From Eucommia ulmoides (taxonomy: Eukaryota > Streptophyta > Magnoliopsida > Garryales > Eucommiaceae), in NCBI GenBank assembly GCA_016647705.1, contig JAENRU010000279.1:310001-374000 (forward strand): a stretch of 64,000 nt of DNA. The letters run 5' to 3'. This document shows, piece by piece, positions 11,943-20,900 of this stretch (position 1 is its first letter; every line of letters begins with the position of its first letter). Position numbers and translations under genes: made by a program. Below the pieces are notes generated by a model. It did no database searches. It saw only the letters and a list, made by a program, of their open reading frames with translations, and was not told the DNA's origin.

Positions 11943-14637
11943 CCTCAAAATATTCAAATTTTTAAAAGTTATGGATCACAAAAAACTCGATATAAATAAT
12001 TTTATGAAAAAACTTCAAATCTGAAATTTTTGAAAGACTGCAACTCACAAAAAAATCTGATTTTGCCACTTTAATGAAAAAACCCGAAATATCTAAATTT
12101 TGAAAGGTTATAGTTCACAAAAAAGACCGATTCACTATTTTTTTACAAAATAAAAATTCTTTAAATTTTCAAAGGCTACTAAAAAAAAAATTGATTTTGC
12201 TACTTTTTCGAAAAACCTCAAAATCATCAAAATTTGATAGGCTACAACTCTTCAAAATAAAAAAAAATAATAAAAAATAAAATGAGCAAACTTTGCTACT
12301 TTGATGGAAAACACAAAAATATTAAAATTTTGATAGGATAGTTCACAAAAAATACCGATTTCGCTATTTTTTTAAAAAACTCAAAATCTTGGAATTTTGA
12401 AAAGTTATAGCTCTCAAAAAAAATCCAATTTGACTACTTTTATGAAAAACTCAAATTTTTCTAATTTTGAAAGGCTGGCTTACAAAACAAATCGATTTCA
12501 CTATTTTTTTGAAAAATTCTAAATTTCAAATTTTAATAGGCTACAGTTCACAAAAAAGTTCGATTTCTCTACTTTTATGAAAAAAATCAAAATCTTAAAA
12601 TTTTCAATTGCTATAGCTCAAAAAAAAAATCTCATTTTGCTATTTTAAAAAAAAAAACAAAAAAACCTCAAAATCTTCAAATTTTGATAGGCTAGCTCAC
12701 AAAAAGTCCGACCGACTTTGCTATTTTTCACGAAAAACTCAAAATTTTGAAAAGTTGTAACTCACAAAAAAACCAATATTATTACTTTTATGAAAGACTC
12801 AAAATCTTCAAATTTTAAACGGTTGTAGCTAAAAAAAATCTAATGTTGCTACTTTATGAAAAACTCGAAATTTACAAATTTTGAAATACTATAACTCACA
12901 AAAAAATCTCATTTTGCTACTTTTATAAAAAAAATTCAAAATCTTCAAATTTTGATAGGCTATTCACAAAAAAATCCGACTTCGTTACTTTTCATGAAAA
13001 ACTCATAATTTTGAAAATTTGAAAGGTTGTACCTCAGAGAAAGAAAAAAAAAATAAAAAACCAATATTACTATTTTTATGAAAAACCCAAAATCTTCAAA
13101 TTTTAAAAGGTTGTAGCTAAAAAAAAAAATCTAATTTCACTATTTTTGTGAAAAACTCGAAATCTACAAACATTGAAATGCTATAACTCACAAAAAGTCC
13201 GAACTCGCTACTTTAATGAAAAACTCAAAATATTGAAATTTTGAAAGGTTATAACAAAAAAAACAATTTTATTACTCTTTTTAAAAACTCAAAATCTTAA
13301 AATTTTAAAAGGCTATAACTCATAAAACATCCGTATTCACTACTTTTACAAAAAACTCAAAATCTTCAAATTTTAAAAGGTTATTATAACTCACAGAAAA
13401 ACCTGATTTCACTACGTTTAATTAAAAACTCAAAATCTTCAACTTTTGATAGGTAATATAACTCACAAAAATGTCGGATTTTGATCAATAAAAACAATGT
13501 TATAACTCAATAAAAACACCGATTTATCACAAAGCTACAAGTTGTAGGGTTAAAAAAATACTTGAGTAAAAATAAAAATTGGAGACAATAACAAGGATAT
13601 TGCCCACTAAAAATACTTTTTGTTTACTACTTCAATCCTAAAAGTATTTCTTAAAAGTAAAATACCTAGTTGATGAAAAATGAAAATCGTGGACCATTGT
13701 AAGTATATAACTCACTAATAAAACATTTGCGTTAATTTTAAAAAAGAAAAATTACGATTTGAAGAGTTAAGTAACTAGTGGATTAAAATTAAAAATCGTG
13801 GATAATAACATGGCTATAACTCGCTAAAAATATCATTTTATCACAAAACTACACGTTGTAGAGTCAGAAAAATACTGAAGTAAAAATCAAAATTGCAAAC
13901 AATAACACGATTATAACTCACTAAAAATACTATTTTTACTACTTCAATCTCAAGCTCACATTTCTTAGAGTAAAAGAACTAATTGATGAAAAATCAAAAC
14001 CATGGACCATTGTAAGTATATAATGTAACTCAATAAACATGACATTGTTGCTAATTTCAACACATCTACGATTTGACGAGTTAAGATTAAATAATTTCAG
14101 TAACATTCAAGTTTGGGAGAAAAATCGTTTATGATGGTTTGGACATGCGCATAGAAGACCCATACAAGCACCAGTAAGAAATGCATTTTAGTTCAAGTGC
14201 GAGGTTACTAGAGGGAGAGGTAGACTTAAAACGAGACTATTAGAATTGATTTGATGGCATTAAACCTGACTGAGGGGATGGCCCTTGATCAATCACTATG
14301 ACGTAAACGGATTCATTTAGACGACCCCACTTAAATAGGGGAAGGGCTTGGGTTTTGTATTTTGAATTATAACTTTAGATGCCAATCCACAACTATATCT
14401 GTGGGGCTTAAAAGAACATTTTTACCAGATCCTTAGAAGTTAATACCAAAGAGAAAATGGGGGAACTAGATGGGACTTTGGGAGAAGCGGCATCTAAGGA
14501 GGAAGGCGATTTAGTGGAGCAAGTGAAATTTTGTCTTTCACCAGATCTGATTATAGCTTTGTCCGGAACCGCGAGAACGAGAAAGAATGTCCATAAAAGG
14601 ACGCTATCCATGGATTATTCACCTGTTTCACATTTGC

Positions 14638-14685
<48 letters not shown>

Positions 14686-15060
14686 AACTACATCTACTTT
14701 GCTATTAATTTTCATGCTTACTGTTGTCAGCGAATTCATCCAGGAAATTTCAGATCAATCAAGAACACAAACAAAAACAAAGACATTATCTGTAATTGAT
14801 ATTGCTTCAATGGAGAGTTTGTGTTGAGTTAGACCTACCTGATCAAGGAATTTTGAGAGGAGGGGACGATCTTGATCGTCGTCGTCGTCATGCTTTCCCT
14901 TGGTATCGTCAACGACGGGAACGAACCCATTCTCTTCGATTGTTGAGGAAGGAGATGAAGGCGAAGGGGAAGACGAATCGGTGTTCGTTTCCTTTTCTTC
15001 TTCCATAAATTGCTTAATCACCTTCTGAATGAACTCAACCTTGTCCTCCGACGATTCCAT
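5904..15060 (-). CDS. Plant small membrane protein of unknown function, 2 exons with a giant intron
   Basis: I assemble this gene from two minus-strand pieces. Exon 1 is 15060-14839 (74 codons, MESSEDKVEFIQKVIKQF to DRPLLSKFLDQ). It has an acidic, Ser/Pro-rich middle and ends at a good donor, CAG|GTAGGT. Exon 2 is 6305-5904 (133 codons plus stop), opening after AAG with EIGKDEILNELKEIKKQNF. Both junctions are phase 0. Joined, they give 207 aa. A charged helix is followed by one membrane segment (about THCLLSVMIVLTLSW) and a tail with two similar motifs, EASSMAALK and EVSSMAALK. From memory, this order (N-terminal LLSK, then KKxKRQN, a membrane helix, QLSEVS, and LPHVELP) is that of an unnamed plant family; no function is known to me. 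The intron is 14838-6306, 8,533 bp, filled by repeats. Alternatively exon 2 alone could be a gene starting at the ATG at 6320, or a further small exon may lie between. Confidence 0.62.
6420..6690 (-). repeat. Left edge units of the ~120-bp repeat family
   Basis: Two or so degenerate units read on the minus strand like those in the NTF2 intron: 'cactaaaaatac', 'ttgctacaagttagagttag' and 'aaaattgtggacaataac' recur. They border the dense ~67-bp array on its left side. Confidence 0.5.
6738..6915 (-). mobile_element. Au-type SINE inserted in the array
   Basis: Read on the minus strand, it starts GGGAGCCTTAGTGCAACG. It has Pol III-type boxes (TTAGTGCAACG and GTGTTCGAGTGG) and the diagnostic internal strings AGCCTCTTG, CTGCGTATAATAGACC and GTGGTCCGACCCTTTCC, ending near GATTGCCC. 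These match the Au SINE family of flowering plants as I remember it. The flanks are array DNA; I cannot define a clear target-site duplication because the array itself is repetitive. Confidence 0.82.
10425..11147 (+). mobile_element. MULE-type MITE, copy A (723 bp)
   Basis: One end reads GACAATGGGTGGGAGATCCC and the other, reverse-complemented, GGGAAAATCGGTGAAAAATCC. The same pair of ends occurs in three other copies in this window (31,062; 37,110; 59,115), whose 8-9-bp target-site duplications point to the Mutator superfamily. The interior is full of GTTACATGTAAC-like palindromes and has no coding capacity. This copy sits between A-runs of the array, so its duplication cannot be read with certainty (poly-A on both sides). 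Confidence 0.8.
13490..14095 (-). repeat. Right edge units of the ~120-bp repeat family
   Basis: Four or five units contain 'cactaaaaatac', 'ttactacttcaatc', 'aaaatcgtggaccattgtaag' and 'aaactacacgttgtagagt'. They are reverse complements of the NTF2-intron units. Part of each unit (ataactcac, then a run of A, then ttcgctactt) resembles the ~67-bp array unit, suggesting a common origin. Confidence 0.6.
14105..14360 (+). pseudogene. 3' end of a LINE open reading frame, decayed
   Basis: Translation from about 14,135 gives WFGHAHRRPIQAPVRN. After stops it gives RGRGRLKTRLLELI, then LRGWPLINHYDVNGFI and TTPLK, with several in-frame stops. This resembles the C-terminal tail of plant L1-type LINE reverse-transcriptase proteins (WFGHVRRRP, then RGRGRPKK, then MALDRxxWR, then DPT). 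Only the last ~75 codons are present, as expected for a 5'-truncated LINE insertion. It lies inside the giant intron. Confidence 0.65.
14638..14682. repeat. (TA)n(GA)n microsatellite
   Basis: About 7-8 TA units run directly into about 14 GA units. It is intronic in the membrane-protein gene and a likely length-polymorphic site. Confidence 0.9.
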
Positions 15061-15335
15061 TTCATCTCTCTCTTTCTGGACGTATCTGAGATCGAAGGGA
15101 AAACCCTAAAAGGAGTCCGATCTTGAAATACTAACCATCTGTTGATGCGAAGGAAGTTGCTTCTCTTCATGTGGTGCGGCCGCGTTGTGCGCTTCACTTT
15201 GCAATGATTGCGCGGCAACGATAATTTGAACCAACCAATCACGTTATTACAAGACAATAAATTGTCATAAAACATATTTTTTTCTCATAACAAATAACGT
15301 CCACTACAAATCTTTGTAATTTGCAAGGAAAATTA

Positions 15336-15921
15336 GGGCCCCGTTTGGTTAGTGTTCCCAACCAAACCCAAATCAACCCAACCCAAAAATTCAGGGATTG
15401 ATTGTTGGGAACGCGTTTGTCAATCCACAAAACCCAACCAAAAAAATAGGAATTGATTCTCAAAATCCTAAAGAAACCAGAAACAAAAAAAAATTGTTTT
15501 TTTTTTTGCCCAAAAAACTCAACCCAAAGTTCTCAACTTCCGACTTCATCTGCCGGCCGACCACCACCACCCGCCACTGCCTGCCGCCGCCGGCCGGCGA
15601 TCGTCCGCCGTCTCCGGCCACCTCCGGCGACCTTCCACTGCCGCCGGCGACCACCTCCGGCGACCGTCGCCGGCCACCTCAGCCGCCGCCGGAGGCCGTC
15701 CGACCACCTTGCCGCCGCCGCCGCCATCTGGCCGCCACCAAACAAAAAAAAAAAAAAAAAAAAATAATAATTAGTTTTAGGATAAAATCGTTATCAAACA
15801 CATTCTGTTCTCAGCACAAAACAAAAATTGTCGTTACCAAACGTAATTCTATTCCCAAAATTCTCAACCCAACCCATTCCAGTTGGGTTCAAAAAAGTGG
15901 GAACACTAACCAAACGCCACC
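15336..15921. mobile_element. Harbinger/Tourist-type MITE with GC-rich core
   Basis: Ends are GGGCCCCGTTTGGTTAGTG and, on the right, CACTAACCAAACGCCACC, an inverted pair. The flanking trinucleotides TTA and TAC are an imperfect duplication; the sister copy at 36,356 has a perfect TTA pair. Outer parts carry AACCCAACCC repeats. The centre (about 15,540-15,740) is extremely GC-rich, built from GCCGCCGGC and CTCCGGCGACC strings. Long proline/arginine-rich open frames here come from composition and are not genes. Confidence 0.8.
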
Positions 15922-15954
15922 TACATTTTCGGTCCCTATTGTCAAATTGCAACT

Positions 15955-16510
15955 AGGGATGCCACAAAAAACCGAATCGATGGATAACCGAGAGAAACCG
16001 AATCGAATGGTCCGATTTTAAAATCGACTAAATGGTTTGGTTGCGGTTTTAGTTTTAAAATTAGCAACCAAAGCGGTTTTGATTTTGGTTTTGATTTTAG
16101 GATAGAAATTGTAAAACCGAACCACGAACCAAACCGCGAAACCGATATTTTTAAAATATTATTATTACATATATCCCTTTATTTTTTATATATATTTACA
16201 TTTTAACCTTAATACATATACAGCCATTCACGACTTCCTGTTCAGCTTTGTTCTCCTTTCCTCCCTCCCCCAACCCCTCTCTTCACAAATCGTGGTTTTG
16301 GTTATGTTTTTAGTTATGTTTTTGTTTATATATAAAAAACAACGATCTTAAATGATTTCGCAGTTCGCGGTTTTGATTTTGTGTAAATTTAAATGGTTTA
16401 GTTTTAAAACCAAACCGATGATTTTGGTTGCAATTTTGATTTGATATATTTTTAGTGATTTTGGTTTTATATGAATCCGAACCAAAATCGAACTAATAGT
16501 TTGCACCTTT
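15955..16510. mobile_element. Probable hAT-type nonautonomous element
   Basis: The left end TAGGGATGCCACAAAAAACCG and the right end ATAGTTTGCACCTTT are a rough inverted pair of the TAGGGRTG-CAAA kind found at plant hAT elements. The interior is rich in AAACCGAACC and its complement GGTTTTGATTTTGG. I could not find a clean 8-bp duplication, so the boundaries are approximate. Confidence 0.45.
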
Positions 16511-16672
16511 GAAAGTGACCCATTTGTTTTCATCTCATAAAATTAAAAATATTGTTAATAATTTGAGACGAAAAATAAAATTCAACTTGCGTGTGATATT
16601 CTAATAGAAGATTTTGATTTAATTGTGATGAGATTGTTTGAAAGACTGGAGTTTGATATTGGGAATAGTTTT

Positions 16673-16870
16673 TTTTTTTTTTGTGTATACACCTCTGGTA
16701 TCCGATAACCACATTGGGTTTCGATTAATTCGGATCGAGCCGGGTCAAGACTACAAGAACGGCAAAACTCTCCCTACCAAATTTTAACGCAGTTGCATTC
16801 CCAAGTCTCGAACCGAGAACTTTTGTTAAGTTAGAAAAATCCCTCACCAGCTGATCTACTCGCTCGGTGG
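16673..16870 (-). mobile_element. tRNA-derived SINE with ~19-bp target-site duplication
   Basis: On the minus strand it starts CACCGAGCGAGTAGATCAGC. It has an A-box-like TAGATCAGCTGGTG and a B-box-like GGTTCGAGAC, and ends in an A tail (the T run at 16,669-16,682). The flanks repeat as TGATATTGGGAATAGTTTT (from 16,654) and TGATATTTGGAATAGTTTT (from 16,871), one mismatch. Length, promoter boxes, tail and duplication together make a SINE call firm; the family is not the Au type. Confidence 0.8.
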
Positions 16871-17689
16871 TGATATTTGGAATAGTTTTAACAATAGTGA
16901 AATTATTATTTTAAGTTTGACAAAGAAGTACTCTATTGAGCAAAATATTTAAAGAAAATATTTTGATTCCGAAAGAAGAATTTGCAAATTTTTCTTTAAA
17001 ATTTTTGCTATGGGTGCATTTGAACAATTTTTTTTTTTTTTTTACGGGCTAGGCGAAAGAATTTTGATTACCAAACCAAATATTGAGTTATTTGAGCAAG
17101 TTATTTGAAGAATAAATTTCGACTTATAAAAGAGAATTGCAGAATTTTGTTGACAGAAATTTATTAAGAAAATTTAGACAAAAACCAATTTCAAATCAGA
17201 TTCTTTCTTCGAACACACTTTCTTGTTGTAGTCATTGCGAATGAAAGCAAATAGAGGGCGACAACTAAATAGGTAGAGAGAATAGGTAGCGAGATTGAGC
17301 GAGCGAGCAAGCAACGGTAGGTTGTGTAGGCTAAATGTGCACTAACACTTTAGGGGAAAATTTAAAAATCACTTTTCGAAATCAAATACACTCTTCGAAG
17401 TACGTCAGTGTCCTGAAAAATGTTACAAAAAAGCAAGAAAAACTCCATACTTGGACTTCCCAAGACATCTAAATACAAATAAAAACATATGAACATATAT
17501 ACTATACATAAAGAGGGGATGAACACCATAGTTGATTTAAGATCTACAGACACATATCAAAGGCCATTTACAAGGACTACAACCATTTTTTGTTTTGGGA
17601 AATAAGTGAAACCACTTCTCTTACTACCACTACTACAGTGAAAACAAACACATACAACAAATCAAATACAAGTGAAGAATCTAAAATAA

Positions 17690-17850
17690 AGGGCAAACCA
17701 GGGCACAAAAGCCCCCGCCATTACGAGATCTGAGGAAGGTCAGATATACGCAACTTTACCCTTGCATATAGAGAAGTTATTTCCAAAATTTGAACCCCCG
17801 ACCTCCAGGTTGCAATGAAACAACTTTACCATTGTACCAAGACTCACCCC
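17690..17850 (-). mobile_element. Au-type SINE with ~21-bp target-site duplication
   Basis: On the minus strand it starts GGGGTGAGTCTTGGTACAATGG. It has boxes TGGTACAATGG and GGGTTCAAAT, followed by TGCAAGGGTAAAGTTGCGTA and CGGGGGCTTTTGTGCC. The flanks repeat CAAGTGAAGAATCTAAAATA (17,669 and 17,851), essentially without mismatch, so the insertion is fairly young. It lies just downstream of the CAMTA stop codon in the same orientation as that gene, so it may fall within the CAMTA 3' UTR. Confidence 0.88.
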
Positions 17851-17920
17851 CAAGTGAAGAATCTAAAATAAGGCACTTATTTCCATTACGTGAAAGAAGA
17901 GCAAGTGTTAGGGTGATTTA

Positions 17921-20900
17921 TCAATTGAAGTAAAATGGTGAATTGTCATCATCGTTTTCCATCACATCACCTTGAGAGAATGATGTTTCCCCACTTTCAG
18001 TTCTCCGGTTTTCAGCCTGCAAAAGAATCAAATACTGCCTTTTTACCAAAATATACAGGAAATGCAGACAAGCAAAAGCATAGTTACCTGGAGCAAAACA
18101 AATATCATATACAGGTAAAACTTTTTTTATTTTTTTATTTTTTAAAGCACTTTCAAATAAAAGTAAAAGGAAAAAATAAATAAGGTGTACGATGGTGTAG
18201 AGATAATATCTTAGTATTGTCCCTAAAATGATCACTTAATCACAGGTGAATGAAAAGAAATTGGTGGAGAGGTCCTAGCTCATCGAACTCTTATAATATT
18301 AAAATCGAAAATACAAAAAGCAACTATTTTTTGTTTTTTGAAAAAAAAAAATACTTATAATCATACTTTTTACTTTGTTGATTTTTAAAACTCCTTGTTT
18401 TGAGTGCAAAACAAATGTATTTTAATTTTTATTTATTTATTTTAAAAAAAGGAAAAAAATACTTACAAAAAAGGTTACCTAACGGAGCCTTTATTTTATG
18501 CTACTACCATTTCTCTGATCACCTTGTTGTTTATTACTTCAATTGCCTTTTGATGTGTAACAGTTTTGCCATGTCTACACTATAACTTTTCTTTCAGAGA
18601 AGGCTAAAGAAACATTTGGTAACATTTTTCCCAAGTACTAAGCAAAATTTGATTGTGTGTTTGATAACATAGAGGTGTTATCGCGGTGCTCTCTATAATC
18701 AAGAAAAAGAAAAAATCATAGACGGGTGTGAAAAATCAAAGAATAACTATTTTTCCCTTTTTAAAAAAAAAAAAAAAAGGTATTTAAATCATGGTTTTAC
18801 TTTCTAAAAAGAAAAAAGTACTTGTTAAAAAGTACTTTTTTGCTTAAAAGCAAAAACGTACTTAAAAAAGTTGCCTAAGAGACATAGCTGCTGTTGTGCC
18901 TATTTCTAGGTGGATCAGATATACCAAACTCAACGTTGATATTGTTAGCAAATTATTCTTTTTTGCGTACCATAGTTTGGCGGTAATTTTCAAGCATACG
19001 ACGATATTGCAGACGAGCCTCTTGGGATTCAATCATAGACAGCACCCTTGAGACAGCCTCATCAATAGCTGCATCCACTTTCTGCTTCCGAAAAACCTTC
19101 AGAATGTCTTCATCATTGTCGCTTTCATCAGTAATGTCTGATTCATTCCGAAATCCCCGCAAACCAACTCCTTTACGACGCCACCTAAGGACAACCTTAT
19201 CCAAGATCCCAACAGCCCAACAGATTACTTTATAGTTCTTTCTAACCTGGTGGCCTCTCACGTGAGCCTGCCACAAGAAGGATTCAAGTAAGAATTCAGT
19301 TTTCTAACGTTCTAAGCAAATCAGCTAAAAAGTTGTTCAGTAATTTGGATATGGAATGATCATTCAAAGCAAATAAACTTAGTACAAAAGTTATTATTCT
19401 TATTTAGTATTAAGGGTAGAATCGACTTTTTTTCTTTCTAGATCTTTCTATTGTAAGCCTATAAAAGTTATCTTTCCTATGCATTTTCTCTTAAAGTTTG
19501 CATTCATTATTCGCAATTTTAAGCCCTAGCCTCCTTGCTCTTTTCTCCTTGGATTCTATGTTATTCAACTTTAACAACATGCTGCTCTTTTCTAAACATT
19601 AAGTACCACCCCTTAGACATGAAGCAGAAAGGCAAACCCAATATGCCAAACTTTTACCATATTTGCACAAAAGAGATAGCTATTGTTAGAAGGTTCCAAC
19701 TTGAAACCATATGGCAATAGGCAGAGTAGCTCCTTTCATATATAGACTAGTTTGAGAAGCCTTACAAAGACGATAGGGGATTCAACACCCATCCCGTGAG
19801 GTACAATTAACAGATATCATAAGACAAAAGAGAGAAGACAAACAACTCAGAGACAAACAAATCTGATACCATGTCAGGAGGTTACAACCTAAAACTATAT
19901 GGCAACAGGTGGAGTAACTTCTTCATATACAGATTAGTTTGATAAGCCTCACAAAGACAATGTGAGATTCAACAGCTATAAGGTGTGTGTTTTTCCTATG
20001 ATAATTCCAGCACTTTTCTTTTGACCTAAACAATAGTTTGCCCAATGTTCCAAAGGACTTATCACACGCGCAAACACACTATACATATCCACATACAAAG
20101 ACTTGAGGTACATGTGAAGGAAAGAGGCAAGTATGTTAAAGTATTAACCATATGGGATTGTCAAAATACCATTTTATAAGTATTATATTTTATGTGAAAT
20201 TTGAAAATTCAAAGACATCAAGTATTTCACAAGTGATAGCTAATAATACATAAGCTTCGGGGAGGAAAGTGCTTCTCAGAATGGCTCAGAAACATGTTAA
20301 GAAGAAGCCTATGTTTGTGGTTTAGTCTTAATGAAGTTACGGATTATTCTACATAGTATGATGAAACTTGCAGATCCTAAAGAATATAATTTTTCTGATA
20401 GAGAAGCAACCAACCTGTATCTTCACAACTTTCTGGCGAAACGCGAGGAAATCTTTTCGACCTTTCCAACCTCGATATTTCTTCTGGATAGACAATGCAG
20501 CCGCATTGTAATCACGTGCATTGCGGAAAGCAATCTTCACTGCAGCTGAAAGGCCTTGAGCATCACTTGATAGGATACTGTACTCGTCTCCTCTGGCAGC
20601 AGTGACTGCCTCTTTATCTTGCCTCTGCCTGAAAGAATGAGCACGAAAAGCAGATTGTATACGTGCAGCAGCCTGAGCTGCATTGCGAACTGCAGCCAGC
20701 GTGTCTTTAAGGGAAAGTTGGTCCTCATTTGTGTTGAGACTTGTCTGGGCAATGCTATTTACTGTTCTTTCTGCTTCCACATCAGCGGAGCCTCTGGTGA
20801 GCTCACTTTCTACTAAAGTGAGGGAAGAAAGATGGCTAGTCAAAGCTACCTCAGAAAGGTATCCAGCGAGTCCCTTGTGTCCATAGGTGGCAGCAATGGA

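Larger units (their letters stand above)
6690..13490. repeat. Large degenerate ~67-bp tandem array inside an intron
   Basis: Roughly 85-90 units (my estimate: about 5.9 kb of array divided by about 67 bp) lie head to tail. On the plus strand a unit reads approximately 'gatttcgctacttttatgaaaaactc', then 'aaaatcttcaaattttgaaagg', then 'ctataactcacaaaaaa'. Units vary in length by A-run slippage and carry many substitutions, so it is not a recently amplified satellite. Two insertions interrupt it: a SINE at 6,738-6,915 and a MULE-type MITE at 10,425-11,147. The array lies wholly inside the predicted intron of the minus-strand membrane-protein gene, so it would be transcribed as intron RNA. Confidence 0.85.

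Noticed and set aside
6690-13490. CRISPR-like or centromeric satellite array
   Set aside because: There are no identical repeats with unique spacers; units are degenerate throughout and the setting is a plant gene intron, so neither a CRISPR array nor a homogenised centromeric satellite fits.
14457-14708. Plus-strand open frame starting MGELDGTLGEAASKEEGD
   Set aside because: Runs into a (TA)(GA) microsatellite (YIYIYIERERERE), has no family resemblance I know, and overlaps an intron of the minus-strand gene. I could not exclude that part of this stretch is a missed minus-strand exon.
15398-16021. 207-codon proline/arginine-rich open frame
   Set aside because: It spans a MITE with inverted ends and a GC-rich repetitive core, and equally long frames occur in other phases and on the other strand.
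16740-16860. Possible tRNA gene on the minus strand (A- and B-box-like motifs)
   Set aside because: No cloverleaf can be closed; an A tail and a 19-bp target duplication show a tRNA-derived SINE. The same reasoning applies at 6,738, 17,690 and 30,438.
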